Of a stretch of DNA of 62,217 bases, positions 7,597-16,849 are shown piece by piece. This DNA is from JAPYWM01 sp964489015 (GTDB lineage Bacteria > Bacteroidota > Bacteroidia > SpSt-205), in contig CAZAXD010000008.1 of NCBI GenBank assembly GCA_964489015.1, forward strand, positions 1 through 62,217, given 5' to 3'. The position numbers and the translations under genes were made by a program. The notes below the pieces were generated by a model, which did no database searches, had not been told where the DNA came from, and saw nothing but the letters and a program-made list of their open reading frames with translations. Position 1 is the stretch's first letter. Each line of letters starts with the position of its first letter.

Positions 7597-8853
7597 GTGA
7601 CACGCTGGTTAGAACCGCTCAAAAGGCGCTATTTGGTCCAAGATGCCACGCTCCTGCCGGACAATCCGCACTCTATCGGAAAAGCCTATCTAGGGATCGA
7701 TCCGACAGCGGACTCTTTACACATAGGCCACCTAGCTCCCATCCAACTGCTTTATCACCTGGCTCAGGTAGGGATAACCCCGATCGTGGTTATTGGGGGG
7801 GCGACAGCTCGCATCGGCGATCCCTCTGGAAAAGCCGCCGAACGTCCCCTACTTCCCGTCGAGGTCGTTGAGGCTAATGCCCACGCCTTGATAGGACAGG
7901 TTCAGCGGCTTCTGCCCTTTCCCTTTGAAGTACGCAATAACTACGACTGGCTGGGCGGGTTTAACCTTTTAGACTTTTTGCGGGAAGTCGGTAAGCATCT
8001 AACGATCTCCTACCTGCTTGCTAAGGAAAATATGCAGCGACGCCTGGAGACCGGCTTATCGTTTACAGAATTTAGCTATCCACTGTTGCAGGCCTATGAT
8101 TTCTGGTACTTGTATGAGCAAGCAGGGTGCCGTTTACAAGTAGGCGGCTCTGACCAATGGGGGAATATCACGGCGGGGCTCACCCTGATTGAGAAAAAAA
8201 GCAGCGGCACGGCCTACGGGATAACCTGTCCGCTACTCACCAAAGCCGATGGCACCAAGTTTGGCAAAACAGAGGGCGGCAATGTATGGCTTGACCCGGC
8301 TAAGACTTCCCCCTATCAATTTTATCAGTTTTGGCTGCAGCAGGCGGATGCCGACATGCCTCGGTTGCTTGGAGTCTTTAGTTGGGAGTCTGAGGCGCGG
8401 CTAGAAGCGCTTTTGGCCGATCATGCCCAAGCGCCTGAGCGGCGGGTAGCGCAGCGGGCTCTGGCCTTAGAAATGACAGCCCGTATTCATGGACAGGCTA
8501 TAGCGCAGGCCGTGCAGGCCGTTTCTGAAACCGTTTTCGGCGAAGCTTCGCTCGAGCAGCTAAAAAAGCTCGCTCCCGCTGAAATACGCCGTATCATCCA
8601 GGAGATGCCGCACTATCATGCGCCGACAAGCTCAGCGGATGTCCCCCTGCTGGACGTGCTCGTCCAAGTAGGATTTCTGCCCTCCAAGAGCGAAGGGCGT
8701 AAGCTCATTCAGCAGGGTGGACTTTACATCAATAAAATCCGTGTCCAAGAGGGAACGCAGCCCCTCTCTGCTTATGCGACTGGGTTAGATGGCCTTTTCC
8801 TACTTCAGCGGGGCAAAAAGCATCTGGCCTGGCTCCTGGTGAACCCTTCATAA
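7597..8853 (+). CDS. tyrS: Tyrosyl-tRNA synthetase
   Basis: Class I aminoacyl-tRNA synthetase charging tRNA-Tyr. GTG 7597 is chosen because VTRWLEPLKRRYLVQD aligns with the usual TyrRS N-terminus and a -7 element lies just before it; the 88 upstream codons are not TyrRS-like. Motifs: HIGH in DSLHIGHL (42-45), the Tyr pocket YDFWYLYEQAGCRLQVGGSDQW, and KFGKT (221-225) in place of KMSKS, as in many bacterial TyrRS. A C-terminal S4 domain is visible in LPSKSEGRKLIQQGGLYING-like sequence. Length 418 is normal. Confidence 0.96.
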   Translation: MTRWLEPLKRRYLVQDATLLPDNPHSIGKAYLGIDPTADSLHIGHLAPIQLLYHLAQVGITPIVVIGGATARIGDPSGKAAERPLLPVEVVEANAHALIGQVQRLLPFPFEVRNNYDWLGGFNLLDFLREVGKHLTISYLLAKENMQRRLETGLSFTEFSYPLLQAYDFWYLYEQAGCRLQVGGSDQWGNITAGLTLIEKKSSGTAYGITCPLLTKADGTKFGKTEGGNVWLDPAKTSPYQFYQFWLQQADADMPRLLGVFSWESEARLEALLADHAQAPERRVAQRALALEMTARIHGQAIAQAVQAVSETVFGEASLEQLKKLAPAEIRRIIQEMPHYHAPTSSADVPLLDVLVQVGFLPSKSEGRKLIQQGGLYINKIRVQEGTQPLSAYATGLDGLFLLQRGKKHLAWLLVNPS

Positions 8854-8870
8854 AGACTCTAGGCATTTGC

Positions 8871-8879
8871 TACCTTTGT
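8871..8879 (+). promoter_or_regulatory. -7 promoter element for acnA
   Basis: TACCTTTGT in the 32-base gap after tyrS, 6 bases before the acnA ATG. Confidence 0.6.
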
Positions 8880-8885
8880 AGTCCT

Positions 8886-11579
8886 ATGGCAAATTGGAAG
8901 GGCCATTTCGGGGATTGGGCCTATGTGGACCTCCCTAAAGCGGCACAGCACTGGGGCATATCGCTAGAAAAGCTGCCGTATAGTCTGCGTATCTTGCTAG
9001 AGGCGGTCCTGCGCAACCTGGATGAGTTTAAGGTGACCTCTCAGCATCTAAAGGCCTTTCAGGGATGGGATGGCAAGCCGCAAGGCGAAGAGGAAGTCGC
9101 CTTTATCCCGGCTCGGGTCCTTATGCAAGACTTTACAGGGGTGCCAGCCGTGGTGGACTTAGCGTCCCTTCGGGATGCGATGATCGCCCAAGGAAAAGAC
9201 CCAAAGCGCATCAATCCCCTTGTCCCGGTTGACTTAGTTGTAGATCATTCTGTGCAGGTGGATTCTTTTGGGAATGCCCTTGCCCTCAGCCGAAATATTG
9301 CCCGCGAGTATGAGCAAAACCGGGAGCGCTATCAATTTCTTAAGTGGGCTCAGAAAGCCTTTGATCGGTTTCGAATCGTGCCGCCCGGCATGGGGATTGT
9401 CCATCAAGTGAACCTTGAGTACTTGGCCGAAGTCATTGTGGAGCGGGACGGCTGGCTCTTTCCTGATACGCTAGTGGGCACAGACTCGCACACGCCGATG
9501 GTCAATGGCATTGGCGTCATAGCGTGGGGAGTGGGTGGCATAGAGGCCGAAGCCGCTCTGCTGGGACAAGCGTTTTACTTCCCTTGTCCGGAAGTAATCG
9601 GTCTCGAGCTTGTAGGCCAGCTTCAGCCTGGCGTCACCGCTACGGACCTCGTCCTAACGGTTACGGAGCTTTTGCGTAAAGTCGGTGTCGTCGATAAGTT
9701 TGTAGAGGTATTTGGGCCAGGCTTGGATAGCCTGACCGTGCCTGACCGGGCGACTATCTCGAATATGTCCCCGGAGTTTGGCTGTACGGTGACCTACTTC
9801 CCGATAGATGAGCAAACGCTTAGCTACCTGCTTTTGACGGGGCGATCGCCGCAGAAGGTCGACGCGATTCGAGCGTATGCGCAGGCTAATCGCCTCTGGC
9901 GTGACCCAGCGGAGCAGCCTATTTATACCCAGGTTGTGCGCCTAGATCTTAGTACGATCGACCCCTCGATTGCGGGACCTCGCCGGCCCCAAGACCGCAT
10001 CCCGCTCCGCGCGGTCAAGGCCACCGTACAGGCTACGTTAGAAAAGCACTTCCAGAAAGCCTGGCATCCTGTTACGCCGCAGCCGCTCACTTTGGCTCAG
10101 ACCCACTTGCCGGAAAATGGGTTTGCTCACCTCTCCACGGGAGAGAGCGAATATTTGCTCCGAGACGCGGATGTAGTGATTGCCGCCATTACCAGTTGTA
10201 CCAATACCTCAAACCCCTCGGTCATGCTTGCGGCGGGACTCGTGGCGCAAAAAGCAGTGGCCTTAGGCCTCCGACCGAAGCCGTGGGTCAAGACTACGCT
10301 TGCCCCCGGTTCTCGCGTTGTGACGACTTACCTGCGCAAAAGTGGCTTGCTGCCCTACTTGGAAGCGTTGCGGTTTCATGTCGCTGGCTATGGCTGCACG
10401 ACCTGTATCGGTAATAGCGGGGTTTTGTCGGCGGCGGTCTCGCAAGCGATTCAGGAGAAAAACCTAGTCGTAGCGGCGGTGCTCTCAGGTAACCGCAACT
10501 TTGAGGCTCGGGTGCATCCGCAGGTGCGAATGAACTTTTTAGCGTCGCCGCCGCTGGTTGTGGCTTATGCCCTAGCTGGCCGGACGGATATTGATTTTGA
10601 GAACGAGCCTATTGGGTACGATCCAGATGGGTATCCGGTCTTTCTGCGGGATATCTGGTTCGCACCCGATGAGCTCAAAGCCGTCGTTGAATCCGTTGTG
10701 GACCCTGCAGATTTTCAAACTAACTACAGCCGCATCTTTGAGGGGGATGAAGCTTGGCAGGCCCTTTCGGCCCCGGTCGGCGATACGTACGCTTGGGATC
10801 CGACTTCGACCTATATCCGGAAGGCGCCTTTCTTTGAAGACGTTACGCCTGCGGTACCGCCCCTGCGAGACATAGAAGGAGCGCGAGTCCTTCTCCTATT
10901 GGGAGACTCGATAACGACTGATCATATCTCCCCGGCCGGCTCGATCGCATCAGCGAGCCCGGCGGGTCAATACCTAATCGCCCAAGGCGTCTCCCCGAAA
11001 GACTTTAACGCCTACGGGGCGCGACGGGGTAATCATGAGGTCATGATTCGGGGCACCTTCGCAAATGTCCGGCTTCGGAATAAGCTAGTCGATCGGGAAG
11101 GAGGCTGGACGGTTTATCATCCTACGGGTGAGGTGCTCACGGTTTACGAAGCGGCTATGCGCTACCAAGCAGACAAGACCCCCCTTGTCGTTTTGGCGGG
11201 TAAGGAGTATGGGAGTGGGTCTTCCCGGGACTGGGCGGCTAAGGGTACCCGTCTACTTGGCATCCAGGCCGTCATCGCAGAGAGCTATGAGCGCATTCAC
11301 CGAAGCAACCTGGTCGGAATGGGCGTCCTCCCATTACAATTTTTACCTGGCGAAAATGCAGAACAGCTAGGCCTCACTGGGCGTGAGCAGTATACCATCC
11401 TGGGCATTGCAGAAGGTCTCAGTCCCCAAAAGCCTCTCACTGTTATCGCGAAGGAGCCTGTGAGCGGGCTCGAGAAGCGCTTCACGGTCGTGGCTAACCT
11501 TCGCTCTGAAGTAGAAATTGCATACTATCAGCACGGCGGCGTGCTTTCGTACGTGCTGCGTACGCAGTTTTTAGCTTAG
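8886..11579 (+). CDS. acnA: Aconitate hydratase, AcnA type
   Basis: Converts citrate to isocitrate in the TCA cycle. Length 897 fits the AcnA/IRP1 family. The three [4Fe-4S] ligands are present: Cys near 437 in ITSCTNTSNPS and the CxxC pair near 502 and 505 in GYGCTTCIGNSG. Other landmarks are GTDSHTPMVNGIGV and, in the C-terminal swivel domain, DSITTDHISPAGSI, YGARRGNHEVM and EYGSGSSRDWAAKG. It has its own promoter-like element and is followed three bases later by rsmG. Confidence 0.97.
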   Translation: MANWKGHFGDWAYVDLPKAAQHWGISLEKLPYSLRILLEAVLRNLDEFKVTSQHLKAFQGWDGKPQGEEEVAFIPARVLMQDFTGVPAVVDLASLRDAMIAQGKDPKRINPLVPVDLVVDHSVQVDSFGNALALSRNIAREYEQNRERYQFLKWAQKAFDRFRIVPPGMGIVHQVNLEYLAEVIVERDGWLFPDTLVGTDSHTPMVNGIGVIAWGVGGIEAEAALLGQAFYFPCPEVIGLELVGQLQPGVTATDLVLTVTELLRKVGVVDKFVEVFGPGLDSLTVPDRATISNMSPEFGCTVTYFPIDEQTLSYLLLTGRSPQKVDAIRAYAQANRLWRDPAEQPIYTQVVRLDLSTIDPSIAGPRRPQDRIPLRAVKATVQATLEKHFQKAWHPVTPQPLTLAQTHLPENGFAHLSTGESEYLLRDADVVIAAITSCTNTSNPSVMLAAGLVAQKAVALGLRPKPWVKTTLAPGSRVVTTYLRKSGLLPYLEALRFHVAGYGCTTCIGNSGVLSAAVSQAIQEKNLVVAAVLSGNRNFEARVHPQVRMNFLASPPLVVAYALAGRTDIDFENEPIGYDPDGYPVFLRDIWFAPDELKAVVESVVDPADFQTNYSRIFEGDEAWQALSAPVGDTYAWDPTSTYIRKAPFFEDVTPAVPPLRDIEGARVLLLLGDSITTDHISPAGSIASASPAGQYLIAQGVSPKDFNAYGARRGNHEVMIRGTFANVRLRNKLVDREGGWTVYHPTGEVLTVYEAAMRYQADKTPLVVLAGKEYGSGSSRDWAAKGTRLLGIQAVIAESYERIHRSNLVGMGVLPLQFLPGENAEQLGLTGREQYTILGIAEGLSPQKPLTVIAKEPVSGLEKRFTVVANLRSEVEIAYYQHGGVLSYVLRTQFLA

Positions 11580-11582
11580 TCC

Positions 11583-12179
11583 TTGCCGCCCTGTCTCGTA
11601 GAACGGCTCTCACCGGCGCAGCAGCAAGCGCTTCTGACTTACGAAGCGCTTCTGCGCCAGGCTAATGCCGCTATTAATCTCGTCTCCCGCAAAGACGTGG
11701 CGCAGTTGATGCCCCATCATATTGCGCCTTCTTTGCTGCTTTTGTGCCTGGAGACGATCCCGGCGGGGGTCCGGATCGTCGATGTGGGGACAGGCGGTGG
11801 CTTGCCCGGGATCCCGCTGGCTATTGCGTTGCCGCAGAACTCCTTCTTGCTGATTGATAGCACTCGCAAAAAAGTAGAGGCTGTGCGCCAGATAGTCGAG
11901 GCGTTAGGGTTATCAGAACGGGTAGAGGTCCGCTGGACTCGCGTAGAAGACGTTCAGGAGTCATTTTCGTATGTGGTTGCGCGAGCGGTAGCCCCCTTGC
12001 CTAAGTTTTTGCAGTGGATTCGTCCCCGCTTGGCTAAAGAGCACCGCGTTTTTTATTACACTGGAGAGCCCCTGCCGCCCCTGCCGCCTGGCTGGCAGTA
12101 TACCTACCATCCTTTTCGGACGGTGTGGGACCTGCCATACCTAGAGCAGAAAGGGCTCTTATCTTTGCGCTATGCCTGA
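11583..12179 (+). CDS. rsmG: 16S rRNA (guanine-527-N7)-methyltransferase RsmG
   Basis: Methylates G527 of 16S rRNA using S-adenosylmethionine. The SAM-binding loop is IVDVGTGGGLPGIPLAI, preceded by INLVSRKD and followed by DSTRKKVEAVRQIV, all typical of RsmG/GidB. Length 198 is slightly short but complete. The start is TTG 11583, the only reasonable one after the acnA stop, so initiation is probably weak and coupled to acnA. It overlaps nuoA by 8 bases. Confidence 0.9.
   Translation: MPPCLVERLSPAQQQALLTYEALLRQANAAINLVSRKDVAQLMPHHIAPSLLLLCLETIPAGVRIVDVGTGGGLPGIPLAIALPQNSFLLIDSTRKKVEAVRQIVEALGLSERVEVRWTRVEDVQESFSYVVARAVAPLPKFLQWIRPRLAKEHRVFYYTGEPLPPLPPGWQYTYHPFRTVWDLPYLEQKGLLSLRYA
12160..12168 (+). 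promoter_or_regulatory. -7 promoter element for nuoA
   Basis: TATCTTTGC lies inside the last codons of rsmG and ends 3 bases before the nuoA ATG. Confidence 0.5.
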
Positions 12180-12537
12180 ATACGCCGTAGCCCTCATCCT
12201 CTTAGGACTAGGCCTAGTAGTGGGAAGTGTGCTTGTCTTCGTGCCTGAGCTTATCGCTATCCGCCGAGACAATCCGCAAAAGCATATTCCATACGAGAGT
12301 GGGATGGACCCTGTCGGTAGTCCTCGGCCGCGCTTTTCCGTGCATTACTATAAGGTGGCGATGATATTTACGGTGTTTGATGTGGAGCTGGCACTCATGT
12401 ATCCGTGGGTGGGGTATTTCCCAGAGAATCCTACCTGGGCTTTGGGGGTTTTTCTTAGTTTTACAGGCATATTAGCCTTAGGTTACATTTATCTGTGGCA
12501 GGAAGGGGTCTTTGAGTGGTCGCGCAAGGAGCTGTAA
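12172..12537 (+). CDS. nuoA: NADH-quinone oxidoreductase subunit A
   Basis: Membrane subunit of respiratory complex I. Three hydrophobic helices surround the conserved loop YESGMDPVGSPRPRFSVHYY, which contains the E/C-G region near the quinone channel; here Ser replaces the Cys often found in YECG. The next helix, MIFTVFDVELALMYPW, holds the conserved acidic DVE. Length 121 is normal. It stands alone: nuoB and nuoC do not follow, and the only other complex I gene here is nuoD at 42082. Confidence 0.95.
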   Translation: MPEYAVALILLGLGLVVGSVLVFVPELIAIRRDNPQKHIPYESGMDPVGSPRPRFSVHYYKVAMIFTVFDVELALMYPWVGYFPENPTWALGVFLSFTGILALGYIYLWQEGVFEWSRKEL

Positions 12538-12539
12538 AC

Positions 12540-13963
12540 ATGATGCAGCCTTTGCTCATAGGGGGTGAGCCTCGTCAATCTAAGACAGTTCGCCCTGTTT
12601 ATGCGCCGTATGATAGGCAAGTAGTGGGTGAGGTGTACTATGCCGAAGGCGCGCATATCGAGGCGATCATTGCCCTCCAGGCCAAAGCCCAGCAGGCGGC
12701 CCAAGCACTAACGACAGCCCAGCGCTATGCTANNNNNNNNNNNNNNNNNNNNNNNNNNNNNNNNNNNNNTTAGCGGCGGAAGCTGATACCGTAGCCCGCC
12801 TTATCGCCCAGGAAGCCGGCAAGCCTCTTCGCTATGCCCAGTTAGAAGTCAAGCGCGCACTCCTTACGACTTCTACGGGGCGAGACCTTGTGCGGACCTT
12901 AGAGGGGGAGGTGTTGCCGGGCGATGTATTGGATGGCCTGGGTGGGCGAGTGGTACTGACGCGGCGAGTGCCTGTCGGGCCCCTTTTGGCAATTACGCCC
13001 TTCAACTTCCCCCTCAACCTGGTGCTTCACAAGGTCATTCCTGCCGTTGTCGTGGGCACTGCCATCACACTAAAGCCAGCGCCTCAGGCGCCGCTCACGG
13101 CTTACTGGCTAGCACAGGCCCTTTTAGAGGCTGGGTGGCCTCCCGTGGCGCTGTCGGTGGTCTCGGCAGATGTACCGCTAGCGGAAGCGCTCGTGCGTAG
13201 TCCCGCTTTTAGAATCTTTTCATTCACCGGCAGCGCGGCTGTGGGCTGGCATCTGCAAACGCTAGCCTACCAAAAAAAGGTCCTTTTAGAGCTAGGGGGG
13301 AGTGCCGCTGTCATCGTAGAGGATGTCGTCGACCTGCCTGCGGCGGCCAGTGCTATCAGCGAAGCGGCTTACCTGTATAGCGGTCAGGTTTGCATATCGG
13401 TGCAGCGGATTTTTGTACGTCGAGGGCTATATGCCTCCTTCATAGAAGCCTATCGAGAAGCCACGGCGAAGCTCGTAGGAGGCGACCCCTTAGATCCGGC
13501 GACCCATTACAGTGCTTTGATTGATGAGCGGGCTTTGGAGCGTATCCAAAGCTGGCTAACAGAAGCCCGCTTAGGCGGGGCTGAGGAGCTGCTCCCACCT
13601 CGAGTCGAAGGGTCTATCTTGCATCCAGTGCTGCTTCGGCAGGTGCCCCCTACGGCGACGCTTGCTCGGGAGGAGGCTTTCGCGCCGTACGCCGAGGTGG
13701 TGCCTTATGATGAGTTTGCAGAAGCGCTAGCGCTGGTCAATGCCTCACCTTATGGCCTACAAGCCGGCGTATACACGGAAAATGTCGCTTATCTCAAGGA
13801 GGCTTGGATGCAGCTCGAGGTGGGCGGCGTGATTCACAATGCGCCACCGACGCTCCGCTTAGATCACATGCCCTACGGCGGTGTCAAGGGCTCTGGCCTA
13901 GGTCGTGAGGGTGTCAAGTATGCGGCCTTGGCTTACACCGAACCGAAAGCGTTACTTTGGTAG
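12540..13963 (+). CDS. Aldehyde dehydrogenase family protein (contains a gap)
   Basis: NAD(P)-dependent oxidation of an aldehyde to the acid. Catalytic marks: the TPFNFPLNLVLHK nucleotide-binding segment, KPAPQAPLT, FSFTGSAAVGWHL, the general base in LELGGSAAVI, the nucleophilic Cys in YLYSGQVCISVQRIF, and EEAFAPYAEVV. ATG 12540 (or 12543) follows nuoA by two bases. A 37-N run at 12733 interrupts the N-terminal domain, and the frames on each side disagree, so the true gap is not 37 bases or a frameshift hides there. Substrate is unknown. It resembles the small-molecule semialdehyde/lactaldehyde branch. Confidence 0.88.
12733..12769. other. Run of 37 N (gap or masked bases)
   Basis: Inside the aldehyde dehydrogenase gene. 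The upstream frame (from 12540) and downstream frame (codon at 12770) differ by two bases, so the length is not exact. Confidence 0.95.
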
Positions 13964-13965
13964 CT

Positions 13966-14742
13966 ATGCAGGTAGAGACGCCTTTGGTCATCGCGGGTGA
14001 GCTCCTCTCTAGTCGGCTCTGGATGGGGACCGCGCGCTACCCTTCCCCAGAGACCATGCTGAAGGCCCTCGAAGCCGGTGCACCAGGCCTTGTTACCGTT
14101 TCGGTGCGCCGGATCGATCTGCATCAGCCTCAGCATACCTTTCTAGACCTGCTTCTAGGCAAGTACCGCCTTTTGCCTAACACAGCGGGCTGCTATACGG
14201 CTAAAGAGGCGGTCTTTCTGGCTCAGATGGCTCGTGAGGCCCTGCAGACAAACTGGATTAAACTGGAGGTGATTGGCGACGAGCGTACGCTCTGGCCAGA
14301 AGCGGAGGAGCTCTTGGCAGCTGCCCGAATACTGATAAAAGAAGGCTTTGTAGTCTTGGCTTATGCCCCGGATGACCCGATCGTTTGCCAGCGCCTAGCG
14401 GATATAGGCTGTGCTGCGGTCATGCCGCTGGCGGCACCCATTGGGAGTGGACAGGGTATTCGGGACCCCGAACGGCTCCTGCTGATACGGAACCTTTTGC
14501 CTAGGGTACCGCTTGTCGTAGACGCCGGCATTGGTAGCCCGGCAGATGCTTGCATAGCCATGGAGTTCGGTTATGACGCAGTGCTTGTCAATACCGCTAT
14601 TGCCGAGGCTACCCATCCCGCAACGATGGCGCTGGCCATGCGAAAAGCGGTAGAGGCTGGCTATCTTGCTTATCGCGCCGGTCGTATACCTCGGGTTTCT
14701 TATGCCCGGCCTAGCAGCCCCATGGAAGGCCTCCCCTTCTAA
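13966..14742 (+). CDS. thiG: Thiazole synthase ThiG
   Basis: TIM-barrel enzyme that forms the thiazole ring of thiamine from deoxyxylulose phosphate, dehydroglycine and ThiS-thiocarboxylate. Landmarks: SSRLWMGTARYPS, LLPNTAGCYTAKEAV, the catalytic Lys in NWIKLEVIGD, PLAAPIGSGQGI, and VVDAGIGSPADACIAMEFGYDAVLVNTAIA split across the barrel end. ATG 13966 is preferred over TTG 13957, which lies inside the previous gene. No other thiamine gene is nearby, so thiG is detached from the usual thiCEFSGH cluster. Confidence 0.96.
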   Translation: MQVETPLVIAGELLSSRLWMGTARYPSPETMLKALEAGAPGLVTVSVRRIDLHQPQHTFLDLLLGKYRLLPNTAGCYTAKEAVFLAQMAREALQTNWIKLEVIGDERTLWPEAEELLAAARILIKEGFVVLAYAPDDPIVCQRLADIGCAAVMPLAAPIGSGQGIRDPERLLLIRNLLPRVPLVVDAGIGSPADACIAMEFGYDAVLVNTAIAEATHPATMALAMRKAVEAGYLAYRAGRIPRVSYARPSSPMEGLPF

Positions 14743-14770
14743 TGGCAAACTATTTGCTATCTTACGTTCC

Positions 14771-15565
14771 ATGCTGATCCTAGGGCGGGTTCTCTTGCTG
14801 GTTGGTGCGCTCTGGGCAGACGCCGACTCTACACGAAAAGGATTTTCGCACCGCAGTTTTTCTAAGCCGGTGCCTTTCGCACCCGGTGAAAAGTTAGTTT
14901 ATCGTGTATACTATGGCTGGCTTACGGCTGGAGAGGCCGTTTTTGAAGTTTATCCCCGCCTGTACCAGATCAATGGCCTGGTATGTTATGTCTTTCGAGG
15001 CAGTGGTAAGACGGCCTCCGTGTTTGAGTGGTTCTATAAGGTGCGAGACTACATGGACACGTACGTGGATACGGCTCAGATGCGCTCGCTTCTGTATTAT
15101 CGATACGTCAACGAAGGCGACTTTCATTTTGTGGATACGGTGCGCTTTGACTATGAGCGGTTTGAGATTCGGGGGCGCAAGGGTGTTTTTTCTATGCAGG
15201 ATGGGGTTATGGATATGTTGGGTGCTTTTTATTATGCCCGGCGGTTGGATATTCAGAATATGCCAGATGGCACGATCATCCCTGTGCCGGTATTTTTAGA
15301 CGACAAAATCTATGACCTGGGCATGAAGATTATAGGGCGCGAGACGATAAAAACGGAGTTAGGCACCTTTCGCTGCATCAAGATCACACCGTTGGTTGTA
15401 GCTGATCGGGTCTTTCGGGGACGAGAAGAAATGCTAATGTGGGTGACAGACGATAAAAATCTAATTCCCGTTAAGATCACCTCGCCGGTGATAGTGGGCA
15501 GTGTGTCGGCGACCTTGGTGCGTCATGAAGGGCTAAGACATCCTTTGACGGCTAAAGTCCGCTAA
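14771..15565 (+). CDS. DUF3108 domain-containing exported protein
   Basis: A secreted or periplasmic protein of the DUF3108 family, function unknown. ATG 14771 gives the signal peptide MLILGRVLLLVGALWADADS; the longer frame runs back into thiG. The mature part has family features: FAPGEKLVYRVYYGWLTAG, an FEWFYKVRDYMDTYVD segment, and the C-terminal KTELGTFRCIKI with MWVTDDKNLIPVKI. Length 264 fits. A degenerate -7 element (TATCTTACG, 14757-14765) precedes it. It overlaps the convergent accD gene by four bases. Confidence 0.85.
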   Translation: MLILGRVLLLVGALWADADSTRKGFSHRSFSKPVPFAPGEKLVYRVYYGWLTAGEAVFEVYPRLYQINGLVCYVFRGSGKTASVFEWFYKVRDYMDTYVDTAQMRSLLYYRYVNEGDFHFVDTVRFDYERFEIRGRKGVFSMQDGVMDMLGAFYYARRLDIQNMPDGTIIPVPVFLDDKIYDLGMKIIGRETIKTELGTFRCIKITPLVVADRVFRGREEMLMWVTDDKNLIPVKITSPVIVGSVSATLVRHEGLRHPLTAKVR

Positions 15566-16404
15566 AGGAGCATGCGCCACAGGCGCAGGAGCGTCGGCTT
15601 GAGCTCCCGACGGTCTACGATGAGGTCTACAAAGCCGTGCTCTAGCTGAAATTCCGCTTCTTGGAACCCGGGAGGTAGGTCTTTGCCGGTGGCTTCTCGG
15701 ATGACACGCGGGCCAGCAAAGCCAATAAGGGCCTTCGGCTCCGCGATATTGATGTCCCCCAGCATGGCGAAGCTAGCCGTGACACCACCCATTGTCGGGT
15801 CTGTGAGGATAGAGATATAAGGCTTACCGATGCGGCTGTATTCGCCAAGCCAGGCAGCGGTTTTGGCCATCTGGAGCAGGCTAAGCGAGCCCTCCATCAT
15901 GCGGGCGCCGCCACTTCGGGATATGATTACAAGCGGAAGCTTTCGTTCAGTTGCTAGCCGAATAAGGCGAGCTAGCCGCTCGCCCACTACGCTGCCCATG
16001 CTGCCGCCGATAAATCCAAAGTCCATAACCCCAATCGCCACTTCAAAGGACCCTACGTGTCCAACTGCACAACGCACAGCCTCCGTCAGGCCGGTTTTGC
16101 GCTGGGCTTCCGCCAAACGAGCAGGGTAAGGCTTGCTATCGATAAATCCTAAGGCATCCGTGGGTAAAACCTCCTCAAATAAAATCTGATAGCCACCCTC
16201 TTCAAAGAGAAGGCGAAAGTACTCCTTGCTGCCGATGGGTAAATGGCTGCTGCAATGCATGCACACATGCGCGTTACTCATGAGCTCGCGGATGTGCTGC
16301 GGCTTCTGACAGGCAGGACACTTTACCCATAAGCCATCTGGGGCTCCGATCTTAGCCTGGCTTGGCGTGCGAATGCCCTCCTCTTTCCGTAGGTACCACG
16401 TCAT
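15562..16404 (-). CDS. accD: Acetyl-CoA carboxylase carboxyltransferase subunit beta
   Basis: Transfers the carboxyl group from carboxybiotin to acetyl-CoA together with AccA, the first step of fatty-acid synthesis. An N-terminal zinc finger is visible: CPACQ...CMHCSS. The crotonase-fold core has FIGGSMGSVVGE, SRSGGARMMEGSLSL and DPTMGGVTASFAML, the oxyanion-hole segments. Length 280 is normal. A TATTTTTG element lies upstream. accA and the biotin carboxylase are not nearby. Confidence 0.96.
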   Translation of the reverse strand: MTWYLRKEEGIRTPSQAKIGAPDGLWVKCPACQKPQHIRELMSNAHVCMHCSSHLPIGSKEYFRLLFEEGGYQILFEEVLPTDALGFIDSKPYPARLAEAQRKTGLTEAVRCAVGHVGSFEVAIGVMDFGFIGGSMGSVVGERLARLIRLATERKLPLVIISRSGGARMMEGSLSLLQMAKTAAWLGEYSRIGKPYISILTDPTMGGVTASFAMLGDINIAEPKALIGFAGPRVIREATGKDLPPGFQEAEFQLEHGFVDLIVDRRELKPTLLRLWRMLL

Positions 16405-16412
16405 TCGCTATT

Positions 16413-16420
16413 CAAAAATA
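16413..16420 (-). promoter_or_regulatory. -7 promoter element for accD
   Basis: TATTTTTG, 8 bases before the accD ATG in a 31-base gap between gtrA and accD. Confidence 0.5.
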
Positions 16421-16435
16421 CGCATTTTGTCCCGA

Positions 16436-16849
16436 CTAAGACCGCACCCGAAAAGAGACGGTTCGGTGCAGATAAAAGCTCAGGGGCAGAGTGCCGATGG
16501 CCGATACGCCCCGGATGATTAGCGGCTGCCAAGGAATCGGCGGCATGATTTTGTAGAGGCCCTTCATGAGTAGACCGTTGGCGCCATAAATCGTCAGTAT
16601 GACTAAGACAAAGCGCGTAAACTGCCATAGCCGCGGTTCGCCTTTGGCCCCAAAGGCCCATTCCCGTGAAAGGATGAAGTTCGTACAAAGCCCGCCTGTA
16701 AAGCTCAGGGTTAGAGCCGGCCAATGCCCCCAAGTCCAGAGGCTGTATAGGAAATAATAGATTAGGAGGTCTACAAGGGTGGAGAGTCCTCCTACGATGG
16801 CGTATCGAAAAAATTGTACCTTAGGACGATGGGGCAGGTTCTTCTGCAC
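16436..16849 (-). CDS. GtrA-like membrane protein
   Basis: Small four-helix membrane protein of the GtrA family, thought to flip or present lipid-linked sugars. FFRYAIVGGLSTLVDLLIYY opens the first helix, and LCTNFILSREWAF is the conserved loop after the second. The start is GTG 16849, which lies 20 bases inside the divergent ABC gene; a -7 element just upstream supports it. Length 137 is normal. No glycosyltransferase partner is adjacent. Confidence 0.88.
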   Translation of the reverse strand: MQKNLPHRPKVQFFRYAIVGGLSTLVDLLIYYFLYSLWTWGHWPALTLSFTGGLCTNFILSREWAFGAKGEPRLWQFTRFVLVILTIYGANGLLMKGLYKIMPPIPWQPLIIRGVSAIGTLPLSFYLHRTVSFRVRS

